This document shows, piece after piece, positions 10,781 to 23,380 of a DNA stretch of 64,000 nt. The stretch spans positions 1,550,001 through 1,614,000 of the forward strand of contig JAQFVV010000056.1 of assembly GCA_028023455.1 (NCBI GenBank). The letters are read 5' to 3'. Below the pieces are notes generated by a model. That model was not told the DNA's origin and did no database searches. It worked only from the letters and a program-made list of their open reading frames with translations. The DNA is from Epiperipatus broadwayi (taxonomy: Eukaryota; Onychophora; Udeonychophora; Euonychophora; Peripatidae). The position numbers were made by a program, and so were the translations under genes. The stretch's first letter is position 1, and each line of letters begins with the position of its first letter.

Positions 10781-12810
10781 TGTGAAAAGAATATTATTAG
10801 CCACTTGTAAACAAGCATGGCTATTCTATCTGTAGGAGAAGAAATAAAAGAAAGGATCAAAATGTGATGTTATATGATGATTATACAAATCAATCCTCAA
10901 ACTATATAAACATTCTCATATATTATACTGGTATTTTAATCTGCTTATTTGATCACTTGTGACATACTGTTTCTGCAACTTCACTTTTTTTTAATATGTC
11001 ATTTTAAAGTTTGATCACTTATTGTATCTCTAATTTGTATTTTATTTTCAGCTATATTCTTCATATAAATTCAACAAATGTTGAATTATTTTTGAGTGGT
11101 TGAGATGTTATTTATAATGCATATATAATCTTTCTTTCGTGAAAATTGTGTTTAACATTATTATTCTGGAGGGAGTCATGAACTATATTTTATTCAAAGA
11201 AAAATGGAAACAAAAATGAGCAAAAATTTAAATAAACAAACGAAAACCCATTAAAATTTGCAAATTTCACAGTATTCAAGCAGCTATATTTCCTTTTCTA
11301 AATGTTGTGTACTATTGCTTTTTTTTTTAAAAAAAAGTAAAATTTGTAAATAAATTTTACAATCTGCCAGAAGATCTTTTTCTGTCTTCAGTTGTTACAC
11401 AAGTATATGTATTAAGAAAATTTCTTAAGTTTATATTGAAAGCACATACATTTTATTCTTAATTTATTATCTTTCTAAATTTCATATGCTGTATTTTACA
11501 TAATAAAATATTTTCTGGATGCAATGATAAAAGTTTTACAACATACTAAAAATTGATATTTATTTTAAAATATTAAATAATTAAAGAGATCCTACTTTTT
11601 TTTATAATGAAAACTCTAAACAAAAATGAATATCTCCCAGAGCATATTCAATGGCAATAAAAATCTGACATTTAACTATTTATCTTAAAAATAAAAATAT
11701 TACAGTTAGCTTTTTTTTTGTTATTTTTATTACTTCAGTAAATGCATGATTAACACACACTCAGTAAAAATATATAAATGTGTCTCCTCAAATTATTATT
11801 ATTAAAATTTTGTTTATACTATAAGCTTAATTTATATATGCATACTCTACATTTAAAAAAAGTTTGTGAGTTTTATATATGTGTGTGTGTGCATGTCAAA
11901 AAGTGCTATATTCTTACAGTAAATAAATAATATCTATTCTGTTCTAATTAGTGTCTTTTATTTTTTATATGCTTAATCCAATTATGATGTGTCCTCTTCC
12001 AAACAATAATAGATTCAATGTTGTATCCAATAAAAATAAATTTATGTTATGATCTTGCCATTGTATTTTTAGAATCTTATGAATCAGCTTTAAATGAATT
12101 TTTTCTATTGACTTTGCATTATGTTGGTAAGTGGTTCATATCTCAATATGAGCAATTCAGTGTTTTATTACTCAATAGTTCATGTGAAATTCGATCATTG
12201 GAAATGCCAGGGACTTTCACTCTAGAGTTTACTTATTTTACCACTGCACCAAACCATACAAGGCATTTTCAAACCATATATTGGATAAAATAATCATCTT
12301 ATATATGATTAATTACTTGAAACATTTATATCACCAAACTGAAATGTCTTTCAAATTACTAAATACAGCAGTAATCCATTGGATTTTGTGTTACACATCA
12401 ATATCTAAATTTGCTTCTATATTTAAAAAGTTATCTACATTTTTAAACTGGTATGTATTTTTAAGCACCTGAATTTTTGAACACTATTTACTAAAATAAA
12501 ATGTTCTGAAGTTTGTTCTTTGAATTATTAAGATCGTCATTGATATATTATATTATAAAAAAAGTCTGTTTTTGTTTTACACCATTATATGTATATTTTT
12601 TAAAGACAACTTTAAATGTGAAAAACAAAATACAAATTAGTACACATCATTGTGTTGTACCTGTTTTAATGTCAGATATCTCAAATTTTTTACTCACCAT
12701 AGTATTAGAATATGTTTGATATACATAAGCATCAGTAAAACAGCATGTCTAATTTCAAATGTTGCTACAAAATTACAGAGTAAAAGTGCCATGATGAAAA
12801 AATAAAAGCA
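10781..12810. other. AT-rich intronic DNA, nothing recognised
   Basis: I see only AT-rich sequence with poly-A/T tracts. A 91-codon open frame at 12018-12293 has no family features and looks like chance. Confidence 0.5.
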
Positions 12811-12824
12811 AAATTGCACCTGTG

Positions 12825-12930
12825 TGTCAAGCATTGGTGGTCAAGAGGTCAGCAACAGCTGTTTTACAAACCGTTGTCCAGGGATAGCGAGTTTGCTTCC
12901 CAGCTGATGCTATAATACATGGGGAAAAAA
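12825..12930 (+). mobile_element. tRNA-derived SINE, copy 2 (diverged)
   Basis: The body runs GCATTGGTGGTCAAGAGG (A-box region) to GAGTTTGCTTCC (decayed B box) and GCTGATGCTATAATAC, the same layout as the other copies. Imperfect flanking direct repeats (TTGCACCTGTG on the left, TTGCAACCTGTG on the right) fit an old target-site duplication. Confidence 0.72.
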
Positions 12931-12943
12931 TTTGCAACCTGTG

Positions 12944-14434
12944 CTTCTGCCACATTATTTGGCAACAAAAGCCTATATTGCTTTTTGATTTTTTAAAACC
13001 ACATCAAATATATGATAACCATACATTTATAATTGGAAGTAATTCATTCATCAAAATTCTTGAAAGTATTTTTGCTATAGTGTAATGCCATGATAGTCAT
13101 TTAGAATGGCAAACTCTGTAACTGAAGATTTATGGATTGAGCCCAGTTCTGCCACTTTCATGTTCAAACTTTTTATGAATTTTGAGCAATAAATCATTCA
13201 ATTATATCTGTCTATTTATTATAGCTTTTTAAATTTTCTTCATTTTATGAAATGGAACAATGAATGCATCATTAAATTTAGGTGGTAGGACTTTTTGAGT
13301 TCATAAAAAAATATCAATAGTTTTGAAGACTAATATTTATTTATTCACATATATTAAAACTTTTAAGTATCTCATTAGCATTTTTCAACCTTTTCATTAT
13401 TAAAATTACAAAGAACTTTATCAATATAAATTTCTCTCTTCAAGTATAAAGTTTCATTGAGATGAATATATTATTAAAAGAAGTATTATCTAGAAGGTTA
13501 AATGTTCCCGTAATTTGTTTGCAATATTTTCCACCCTTATATAAAAGAATGTCATCTATGATCTGTAATAACTCACAAAAATTATTATATGAAAACTGTT
13601 TGATTGATACATGGGGGGGGGGGTCATTTGCCTAAATGAAAGTTTGATATTTTTGCAGAAACCCTTCTGTATTTATCTGCCAAATGACATTACTGTGTAG
13701 AATTGCTGGGCCATGTAGCACATTTTTTTTGTAAAGGGTGTTTGCTTATATGTGGATTTTTTTTATAAAGGCTGAAAAGGTCGAATAATATGAAATTCTG
13801 TTTTTTTTTTGTTTACAGAAAAATGATAAAGAAAAGTGTAATGCTTGAAACAGATAAGTAAGGTGATATCATAAAAACACAAGATTATGAGTGGTTTAAT
13901 TGAAGTGTTAAATTCATCACATTCCTGAAAAGCTTGGCAAATAAGGTCTAAAATCAAAACAACGCTGATTTTTTTTGACGTAAACAATATTTTTCTCTCA
14001 GATTTAATTCGTAATGGTCAGGCATTTTATCTGCAAGATCCTTCCCAATAATGTGTCGTTCTCCAAGCCTTGAATGTAAAACTTTTTAAATTAAATTCAA
14101 TCTATCAGTCATATTCACTCAGTCTCACTTCGGGCGATTTTTTTTTAGTCTCTCATATGAAAAAAATATCTAGTTTTTTTTTTTTTTTGCAGACTTAGAA
14201 GTGGTAAGAAAAAATGACGGCGGCATTAAAAAGCATCACTTTTCATGTATTTTCGGACTACCTTGAAAAATAAAAAACACATTTAAAACAGTGTATTACA
14301 TCAAATGAATAGTAATTTGAAAGGAATTAAATTTATAACACTTAAAAATAAATAGACATTTTTTTATTTTAAAATTTAGGTTATTTTTAGGTCTCCCTTG
14401 TAAATATTTTATTAATTGTAAATATTGAACAATT
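12944..14434. other. AT-rich non-coding DNA with an 11-G run
   Basis: No gene seen. Notable are an uninterrupted G11 tract at 13613-13623 and several poly-T tracts, some followed by ACAG and resembling splice acceptors. Confidence 0.5.
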
Positions 14435-14562
14435 TTTTTTTTTTTTAAGTGTCATAGTGTCGGCCGGGACGCGAACCCGGAATCCGGGCAACTGCCTGCT
14501 AGTGCAAGGCAGTCGCGCTGACCTCTCGACCACCAATTTTTAAATAGACAAGCTGTTTAAAA
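14435..14562 (-). mobile_element. tRNA-derived SINE, copy 3
   Basis: On the - strand the body reads TTGGTGGTCGAGAGGTCAGC through GGGTTCGCGTCCCGGCCGA and ends CACTATGACACTT plus an A-run. The B box GGTTCGCGTCC is intact. Flanking direct repeats TTGAACAATT (14425-14434 and 14563-14572) mark the target-site duplication. About 30 extra bases lie 5' of the tRNA-like part on the element strand. Confidence 0.8.
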
Positions 14563-14682
14563 TTTGAACAATTCGGATTAATAAGAGTTTTGAAAAGTGA
14601 TGAGATGCAATATATTGAAAACTGATAGTGCATATTTTTCGAATCAATTAACAGTTACTTGGTTCATACTATAATCTATTTG

Positions 14683-15401
14683 TCTGAAGTTTTGTGATGA
14701 TGGTATATTATTAGATGTGATATATTGGACTATTTCCATCATCTATGAGTGAATGTTGAATGTATAGAAAATTTTAAACTTTATTTAAACTTTCCAAATA
14801 CAAACAACTTATTATAACTGAAACACACAGGCTTATTATATACCTGTGTTTTTATATGTAATATATAGGGTATATGAGCACAGACCTTCACACGACCCAC
14901 CACTCTCCACACTATCTCATAACACTGATACCCTTGAACACATATACGTCGAAAAGATAAATAATCACCAATATACGTATTTCATGTTAAACCAGTAATC
15001 ATCAGTTGGTCCAGATTACCATCTTTACACATATATGCTATAAGTGCTCGCATATATATTAAGATAGCCAATCCTCATACTTTAATGGACAGGCTTCAAT
15101 CCACTCCACACTCCAACTCTTCAACCGTCCATCCAATTGAAAATCTGATGATGGAATGCTCAAAGGCCACCCTGAGGCTGAGATTCTTGTTACACCCATG
15201 TTGACCTAAGATCAATCTGAATCCTCATATACAGGACATAATGTTAGTAATAACACACAAATAGATAACACAGGTTAGTCGATTTGTGTGTTATTACTAA
15301 CAAGTTCTTTGTACTTGGAAAGTTTAAATAAAGTTTAAAATTTTCTATACATTCAATATTCTCTCGTAGATGATGGAAATAGTCCTATATATCACATCTA
15401 A
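14683..15401. mobile_element. Foldback repeat enclosing a hammerhead-ribozyme repeat copy
   Basis: Arms of about 92 bp (14713-14805 and 15309-15400) are inverted copies of each other; both contain GATGATGGAAATAG or its complement and an AAAGTTTAAATAAAG block. Near-identical 15-bp direct repeats ACTATAATCTnTTTG (14668-14682 and 15402-15416) look like a target-site duplication. The spacer holds copy 1 of the hammerhead-bearing repeat (about 14806-15240) and a small hairpin around 15243-15300 (GTTAGTAATAACACAC and its complement). Confidence 0.6.
14963..15017 (-). ncRNA. Hammerhead ribozyme, type I, decayed copy 1
   Basis: On the - strand the order is AATC-TGG-ACCAA (stem I), CTGATGA (core), stem II region, GAA (core), AT-ACGT-AT (2-bp stem III with 4-nt loop), A at the cleavage position, then TTGGT-GATT (stem I return). 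Stem I pairs perfectly, ACCAA/TTGGT plus AATC/GATT around a TGG bulge. Stem II is broken: TTAC versus ACAT gives one pair, where the 23.1-kb copy has GTGC/GCAT. Cleavage would fall between 14972 and 14971. It probably no longer cleaves efficiently. Confidence 0.72.
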
Positions 15402-15416
15402 ACTATAATCTGTTTG

Positions 15417-17416
15417 AAATATTTTCTGATGCATTGCCTAATATTTATTTATGTCAATAAATATTTAATTATTTGGCATTAAAATTATTTTTTATGCACC
15501 TCAAATTAAAAAAATAGCCTCGCAATTTAAGTAAATAGTGTAAAAGCTAGCTTATAAATGGATATATTTGTATTTCATGAATTGATTATTATAGTCATTA
15601 TTAACTTTACTATTATTTTTTGCCTTTGTCTTTATTTTATTTTTTTCCGCGTTCTTCTACCATTCGATATTTATATTGTCTTCTGCAAATAAGTTCAAAA
15701 TTATATTTTAAAAGGGAATACAATGCATATATAATAATGATTGATTAGAAATAACCTTTTTAGGATCACAAAATCATATATTAATCTTTTTGCATTATAA
15801 AATTATATATTATTTTAAAGTATTGTAGTTTTTTTTTTTTTTTGTATTTGTGTGTGTATATGTGTGCATACAAAGAATGAAAACTCTACATTTATTTGAA
15901 AAATAAATTCAAGGTAAAAGTTCACTAAGTTGAAGTTTAAAATCAAGTTTGTATAAAAATATTGAGATTATGCAAGCACAGTTGACATGATATATAAAAG
16001 GTCGTTTGGAAATAATCTAGTGAAGATAACATTCTAATTACTCCGGTTTAATTAATGTTTGAAATTAATGTCTTTTAAATAATTAAATACATAATGGATT
16101 AAAAATTTAAAATTGGCTGTAGTAATAAAGAAAAAATCTATTAATAATGTATATTATGAAAACTTCATAACTTTATCGGAATAAGTAAAATAGTTAAAAT
16201 TTCTCAGTATTTTTAAACTTATATTCGCTACCATTTTACTATTTGCAAAATATACATCTATATATGTCTGTGTATGTGTATGCAGTTATATGAATATAAT
16301 ATCATTTAAGATGTATGGATATTAATATTATATGTGTATATTTATGACGGCCTTAGGATGCAGTGGGGTTTTTTTTTTTCTAAATCCATAACATGGAGTT
16401 CAAAATTGATTCATATAGTTTTTTTAAGGATATTCAGATAAGCAAAGAATTATTTTTTTGAATAAACAGTTCATTGCTGCAAATCTACCTAGATGTCTTG
16501 TTATTGAACAGTAATTAGTATCTAACTGTCATTATCTAAATGGTACATAAAATTTCTCCAACTAACAGTTGATTAATTATGTGATTAATGCCACCTGTTT
16601 ATTAATCTTTCTGTAAAGAGATACGTGAGATATCTATGTTCTGAAATGATTTACTTAAGCTTATGTTTTATAAACATACTGTAATGAAATCGTTTCAAAT
16701 ATACCACCCACCCCCATTTTTAATTAAAAAAAGAAATTAGCGATGACAGTGTTTTAAGACATTAATTTTATTGCTTTTTGCCTTACATGTTTATAAGTAA
16801 CTTTTTATTTATTTTTCAATAAAACTGATTCGCTGTGCTACTTTTAAAATAAATTTTTGTATAGCTCAAAAGAGAAAACCTAATTTGACTTTTTTATTTA
16901 TGTATAAGAATAATGATCAGTGTGGGTCAACTTGTTAAATAAAAGCTGATAAAGCGCAACCTATTCCAGCTTTGTGGATACCACTTATTTTATCTTTTTC
17001 TTTTAAAATAAACTTGAAATCAATTAATGGTGAACCTGAAGAAAGTAAACATTTTATTAATCCACATATTCTGAATACTCAACTATTTTATGTTCAGTCT
17101 CATTCTCTACCTCACATTCAATTTCATTACTACTTGAGATCTAATGGGTTTTTTAAAAAAAAACTTTGACCTTGAAAATGTCAGATGTTATTTCATCAAA
17201 ACGTTGGGAAATAAGACAAATACATGGTTGGGAAATAAGACAAATACATGGTTTAACCCAAAAAATACATTGTTTACATCATATAACTGTGAAAACATTA
17301 AATATAATGTATACATAATAATATATTATCATTATTATGATATGAAATTGCATATCTAATATTGATAATGATAAATAATTTAAAATAACAGAATGATCAA
17401 AATAGCATGTGTTGGT
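15417..17416. other. AT-rich non-coding DNA with a 24-bp tandem duplication
   Basis: No gene or mobile element recognised. A unit beginning GTTGGGAAATAAGAC is repeated exactly twice (17203-17250, period 24). Open frames at 16972-17169 and 17144-17359 show no family features. Confidence 0.5.
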
Positions 17417-17431
17417 TTTAATACCATTATT

Positions 17432-17528
17432 TCTTCAAGTGTCATAGCATCGGCCGGGACGCGAACCCGCAACCCAGGCAACTGCTTGTAAGGCAGTCGT
17501 GCTGACCTCTCTACCACCAATGCAAGAC
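17432..17528 (-). mobile_element. tRNA-derived SINE, copy 4 (cleanest target duplication)
   Basis: It is flanked by a perfect 15-bp duplication TTTAATACCATTATT (17417-17431 and 17529-17543). On the - strand the body folds like a tRNA: acceptor GCATTGG/CCGATGC, anticodon arm ACTGC-CTTACAA-GCAGT with TAC at the anticodon position (a Val-type anticodon if the fold is right), and B box GGTTCGCGTCC. The tail is TATGACACTTGAAG. Length is 97 bp, close to one tRNA plus a short tail. Confidence 0.85.
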
Positions 17529-17543
17529 TTTAATACCATTATT

Positions 17544-18774
17544 GTCATTTTAATTGCATTAAAATGCATTTGAGTACCTTAATTAATTAATACTAATAGT
17601 ATTTTTATTACTACAAAAAAGGCTGATTAATGAAATTAAAGCTGAAAGCATGTTATAATTTGAACATAATATTATAATAATTGGTTTACTATTATTATAA
17701 CTAAATATTTAATTAATTTTTTTAATTTTCCATATGACTACTGTGATTCTCTCTTAACATTTTCATTGTTGAAGTAGCAATAATTGAATATTTAAAAAAC
17801 TATGTTAACCCACAAATTTTATAATAACTTAAGTTTGTATTATTTAAAAGTGACATAATATATATTGTTTGAAATATAAAACACCAAAGAATATAATTAA
17901 GCTGAAAAAAATATAGCCAATAATATTCATAGTAATAAAAAAAAAAGAACAAAATTTTAATATTTCTAAAAATTATTTTCATATTATTTCATAAATTCTA
18001 AATTTTCATGCATAAATTTGAAAACTATACTTTTGTTAATAAATTATTTACATTCATCATTAAATTTCCAATAAATTGATATCTAATAATACTTACCTAA
18101 GATAATTCATCACTTGAACATTTCATAGAATAAAGATATCAGTACCTTTTATTTTTCCTAGTAGCCCTTCAAAGTGTTTTTTATACAGGAGTTTGCAATG
18201 AATATGTCATCCCTAGTAGCAAGTAGTTAATATTGTTCAATAATTAGTATAATTTGAATATTATAATAAAGAACTTTCATAAAGTTTGTAATTTATTAAA
18301 AATCACTACTAAAATAGGTCACTATATACAATGTAAAATAATAAAACAAAATAAAAAGTGAATGAAATACTAAATTTATTATAGAGATAAATGGAAAGTA
18401 GATAAGTTAGTGATTTAGAGTCAGTACAGTGTATTATTTATGCTACCTGTCAACTTGTGGCAAATACTTCATCTTGTTAGATAGAATTTACCTAAAATAT
18501 AAAATCAAGTGATAATTACAAAATGATAGCTTACTATTAAAATAATACTGCAACTAAATGCAAATACAACCTACTGATTAGTGATACTGATAAGCATCTA
18601 CATAGGGAGATCTTGGGTGAGCTGGCATGCTAGTTGACATTCCTGCAGAAGGGTTGTGATGTTTGAGGTATGTCACTTATCACACTTTCATTGTGATAAA
18701 TAGCTCGAGTATCCAGACATTTTGGCTAGCAGCTGAAATTATATCTTTGCTTGTATACAACTCCATATAGAACA
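17544..18774. other. AT-rich non-coding DNA, nothing recognised
   Basis: I see no coding or repeat structure beyond AT-rich low-complexity sequence. The last ~150 bases may belong to the decayed piggyBac copy that follows on the - strand. Confidence 0.45.
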
Positions 18775-19265
18775 CATCATTATGTTATCTGCACATATCC
18801 ACCATTTAAATTTTTGCTATTATGACCAATAAATGTAGTAATAGCTTCATCAACTGCCACCTCTATGCATTTGATATGCAGCCTTGAAATTTATATTGCA
18901 GTAGTCTATAATCAGCCTAAGTTTATATACTCTGTCAAAATCTTTACTTTTAGCATTTGGTGTATTTTTATTATTATTAAAATGCAGATAAGACATTATA
19001 GAAAAAAATCTAAATTGAGTCATAATATTTGCAAAATATGTTTGTCTTTGTCTCATATCAGAACTCCAGATATCTAATTTATATACTGGACATCTGGAGG
19101 CAAGGTTCATTACCACACAAAAAAAATGCAGATAATTCATGATATTAATTTATACAATTGTGAGCTATTTTTTGATCAGCATATGTGTTAGTTTCAATTA
19201 CAATATTTTCATATATTTTTTTATCAAATAATAATTAAAAAGTATATAAAATTGAATGCCCACTA
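18775..19265 (-). pseudogene. piggyBac-type (DDE_Tnp_1_7) transposase fossil
   Basis: Read on the - strand, three frames chain into one transposase fragment. Near 19230-19150: LLFDKKIYENIVIETNTYAD, the start signature of the piggyBac domain (LF..EI...IV.ETN.YA). Then 19140-18853: LDIWSSDMRQRQTYFANIM, FRFFSIMSYLHFNNN, FDRVYKLRLIIDYCN, matching the YWS...F...MS..RF..I...LHF.D... DRLYKIRPLID block. After another shift: VDEAITTFIGHNSK, equivalent to the SIDEAM..FKGR motif. At least two frameshifts and in-frame stops mean it is dead. The catalytic Asp residues downstream are not visible. Confidence 0.82.
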
Positions 19266-19270
19266 GTGTA

Positions 19271-20542
19271 AAGTTTGACCCGATAACAATCATTGGCAAC
19301 ACATCTGATTGGGAAGATTGATAAAATCTTGTATTTTTTCCAATGTAAATTTTTAGACAAATATAATTCCATATAAATGGAAAAAAGTGAGAGAAAGACA
19401 AAAAAATTCAAGTTAGTTGATTACAAAAATTATCATAAAATTGCAATTTTTATTGCAGAAAAATAAAACTTACATTTTCTGAAACTAGAAGAAAAGATAG
19501 AAATGAGGATGCAAAAAATGCATGTGCAGACCACATAGATTTCTAGAAATTTTAAACTAAAGCCAGATATTGCAAATTTGAAAATTCAAAATCGTATTGA
19601 GACAACAAAGTTTTTTTTTAAAAAAAAATAGAGTAAAAGTTTAGGATTGGAGTTGGGGGGGGGGGATAATTCTTAAGTAAAAATTGAAGCTAGCTCTCCC
19701 TTTTTATAAATTACAAAAAAAAAATGTATGTATGTAAAAAAGAAAATAATAACAAATAAATGTAAAAAATCAAAACAAAAGTTAATTTGTAAAAAGGAAA
19801 ACTTTTAAATGCAATTAGTAAAAGATTACTGGCTCATAAAAGAAAAAATAGAACAATTAAATTAATTAAAACCACCCAAACTATTTCATCAAATGTTGAG
19901 ATAGTTAATGATAAATTCCAAATTAAAATGTTGAGATAGTTAGATTAATCTTGAAATGGGATTAGATAGCAAAATGCAAGAATTAATTAAACTTGATCTC
20001 AGTCATGATAAAAATAAAACAATGGGAGGGAAAAATATAAAAGAGAGAAGATAAATTAATTAGGAAGTAGAAGCAGAATCAGTCAGACTATTATGCAACA
20101 TCAGAATATAAATACTAAGACTATTATTATTAACTTGTTTATAATGCACTTGTTTGAATTCAGTCAGAAGGTTGATTGTTGATGATGCTTTTGTTTAATT
20201 GTCAGGTGATTTGTTATAACTTGTAATTTATAACCTATGATCAGTATAACTACTTATAATTCCCACATGGTTATTTTTACTGATGCTCCATGCTCATTTA
20301 TTTTATATTTCATCTGTGATCAATGAAGGTGAAGATAGTTTTCCATCTTCCCATGATACTTGTACATACACCCTACTTTTTGTATCATTACAATGACTTA
20401 ACTTTTCCCCAAATAATTCATTAGGCATATTTAATAAACTCCTTGTTTTTTATGGTTCCAATAAATACCAGTTATAATTAATAATATTTTCAAATAACTA
20501 ACTATTCCAGTGTTCATCTTTATTTTTTGTAAATTTAGTTAA
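19271..20542. other. AT-rich non-coding DNA, nothing recognised
   Basis: Low-complexity A/T-rich DNA with a G11 run at 19655-19665. No ORF with family features. Confidence 0.45.
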
Positions 20543-20544
20543 TA

Positions 20545-21395
20545 CACCTGGGTCTCATTTTACGCGATAGATAGGTTCCTGAGAAAACACGCGCAAACGA
20601 AATCGTGCAAAAATAGACATAACTTACATTGAAAAGGGGAGGATGTGGTCTGTGATTTTTCAAAATTCGTGTAAAAGCAAAGCACCAACGTAAAATTACT
20701 TTAAAATTCGCGCAAAAAAAAAATAAGGAAATAAAATATGACTAATAAAAAATTGATACAAGATAAACTTTTTTTAACTATAATATTTAATTTTATTCAA
20801 AATAATATATTTTTATGCATAATTTACAGTACAGTAATTTACATTTTTTATACACATTTTAATTATTATGATTTTCTGGTGACAATGTAATTAGTAATTA
20901 ATCTTTGAGACAATGATTTTATTAATTGTTTACGAAGCTTGTGATATCCAGACATACAACCATTTAGCTCTCGTTGGAATTTAAGAGCATGTTAATAATT
21001 AGTGTCATTAATAAGAAAATAATAATTGATTACATTCTTTTTTAAAAAGCAAAAACAGAATGTGATTTAAAATGCAAAATTAACACGCACAATGTTTGAA
21101 CAAATTTACATTATAATCTTGTAAAATTTAATATGTGTATACATAAAATGTGGAAATCATGATTTTAATTTCATTATTGCATAAAATCTTACTATTATAA
21201 AGCACTGAAAATATTGAAATTACTAAGATGAAAGTCGAATTCCAATAATGTGCTATTACTTTCAATATAACGTAAGTGCGCGAAATTTATTATTTAAAGT
21301 AATAGCGCATTATCGGAAATCGACTTCCGGTGAAACACGAATCACATAACTTCAAAATCATGTTAAATAAGTCCATGTAAAAAGAGACCCAGGTG
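20545..21395 (+). mobile_element. pogo/Tigger-like non-autonomous transposon, copy 1
   Basis: The ends are CACCTGGGTCTCATTTTACG and the complement of AGAGACCCAGGTG, flanked by TA on both sides (20543-20544 and 21396-21397), the target duplication of Tc1/mariner-pogo transposons. The 851-bp interior has no transposase ORF. The subterminal sequence resembles Tigger/pogo ends (ACGCGATAGATAGGTTCCTG, CGCAAACGAAATCGTGC). An internal inverted motif CTATTACTTTCAATATAACG is mirrored by AAAGTAATAGCGCATTAT. A second copy in reverse orientation lies at 37331-38195. Confidence 0.8.
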
Positions 21396-21397
21396 TA

Positions 21398-22980
21398 TTT
21401 TAATTTACTTTTAACTTATTTTAACAATGATGCAACTTAACTTTTTCCAATTATGAAAAGCATAAATTTATAGAATGGTTGCAATATATTTATTTAAACA
21501 TGATTGCTTTATTGTATTATTATCATTTGATTTTTCAGATTGTACATGCTTATTAAGGTCTTTCATTTATATATACTTTACTCCCTTCATAAGATTACTT
21601 TTTGTGCAATAATTTATCATAGAAATCATCATTATTTTTATACATTATTTTGATAAACAAGTAGCTCTTCACTATAGTAATCTTTTAAAAAATGTTGACA
21701 ATTTTTATGAATAATGTCTGCCATTTTTTTAAGTAATACTAATTTGGTAACATTACTGACATTAAACTTTCCGTACTCTAATAGTTTTCTTTGTTTTCAC
21801 TTATAAGATTTCAACTTTCATTTTAATATTAAACCCTTATGGTAGATCAGAATACAATAAATTTGATTTCATTTTATATATATTTTTGTCTAGAAATTAA
21901 ATAAATTCTAAAAAATCACATTTTATTTTAAAAATTAGATTTCAATCAAAACAAAGCACTGTTTTCTCATTCAACTTTGGGTGGAACAAACTGAATTTGC
22001 AAAATGAATGAATTTTTTTATTGTTTGATATTTATTTTTAAAATGGTAATGAATAATTATTAATATCTAATAAATCTATCAACTTACACTTAAGTTTACA
22101 ATTTTGTAGTAATTTTTATAATATTGCTACATTTTTTAACAAACTATTAGTGGTGACATTTTGTAGATAGATTATATTTACTGCCTCCATAATTTCCATA
22201 GTAATGTTAGTCAGAAAAATCTAATCTTTTATATTTAAAAATGAAATACTTTTTAGAAAATAAATATCAGTAATATTATCATACAATTATTATGCAAAAA
22301 TAATGATAAACTCTTCAAAAAATCAAGTTTTCAGTCATTCTTAATGTCTCAAAGTTTATCACAAAATTAGTGCAAAATTAGAGACCGCCAAGAATACAAT
22401 GGATTCTCATCAATGTGCAGCTTACCTTATTTTGTAATTTCTGCTTTTTTGATTATTGTGACATCTTCAGAATTTTTTGGGAATTAAAATATTAGAAAAA
22501 TACATAAATTTTAAAGTTTGAAAAAATTTTTTAGAAAATCTCTTAATCTAGGGTTAAAGATGCAAATTGAATTTCTTGATTTTTGACCTAAATGCGATTT
22601 GGAATAAAGAAAAAAAAACAGTTAATAGCATTTTGATTTCCTTTATGATAAAATGAAGAGATTTAGACTAAGAGAGAAAACATTACCATTCATCTGTTAT
22701 TTTTATGAAATTAAACCAATCTTTTATTACATATAACAATAAAATACAGCTTAACCCTGAACAGTTAGTTCCCAAGATTCCTCATAAATCAAGAATTCTA
22801 TATTTAAAAAAATAAACAATTATAGTGTTTTTCTATTGCAAAAAGTATTACTCATTATTCAACTTATACAATGTCTGTTAAATATGCTATACAAAAACAA
22901 AACTTAAAAAGATAATTAATGCATAAACATTTTATTAAGTATATTATTTTTTTAAAAAAGTTTTAATATGTGTTATATAT
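21398..22980. other. AT-rich non-coding DNA, nothing recognised
   Basis: Only AT-rich sequence; no ORF, tRNA or repeat boundaries seen. Confidence 0.45.
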
Positions 22981-23043
22981 AATGTTGTAAATATTTGGAA
23001 ACCAGGCATTCTTCACAAATCTGGAGCTTTGTTGTAAATATAA

Positions 23044-23094
23044 GGGATTTGAACTCAGACTTTCAAGCATCCACCAACTATCCACACTATCTCA
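23044..23094 (-). promoter_or_regulatory. Pol III A-box/B-box-like pair downstream of hammerhead copy 2
   Basis: On the - strand, TGAGATAGTGTGG (23094-23082) resembles an A box and GAGTTCAAATCCC (23056-23044) is close to the B-box consensus GGTTCRANTCC. The A-to-B order and ~25-base spacing fit a tRNA-derived internal promoter. They sit 3' of the ribozyme, so in a tandem array a transcript started in one unit would run through the ribozyme of the next. Similar motifs occur in the neighbouring copy (B-like at 25424-25412). Confidence 0.5.
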
Positions 23095-23137
23095 TACAAC
23101 TGATACACATGATGACACACATGTAGAAAAGATAAAT

Positions 23138-23192
23138 AATCACTAATATATGTATTTCATGCTAAACCAGCACTCATCAGTTGGTCCAGATT
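23138..23192 (-). ncRNA. Hammerhead ribozyme, type I, near-intact copy 2
   Basis: On the - strand: AATC-TGG-ACCAA | CTGATGA | GTGC-TGGTTTA-GCAT | GAA | AT-ACAT-AT | A | TTAGT-GATT. All invariant core positions (C3 to A9, G12 A13 A14, A15.1-U16.1) are present. Stem II is 4 bp (one G-U) with a 7-nt loop, and stem III is 2 bp with a 4-nt loop, as in the small-stem-III hammerheads of retroelements. Stem I has one C-A mismatch where copy 1 has TTGGT, so it may be weakened. Predicted cleavage is between 23147 and 23146. The TGG bulge in stem I could make the tertiary contact with loop II. Confidence 0.85.
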
Positions 23193-23380
23193 ATCATCTC
23201 TCACACACATATATAATCAGTGCTCTGTTTATATTAAGATAGCAAATCTTCACACTTTAATGGACAGGCTACAATCTAATCCAACCTCCAACTTTTCGGC
23301 CATCCATATCATTGAAAATCTGATAATAGAAAGCCAAATCCCATGTTGACCCCTCATGTATAGGACCTTATCCATTTAAA

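Noticed and set aside
12018-12293. 91-codon open frame
   Set aside because: No domain, no splice context, AT-driven composition; consistent with chance.
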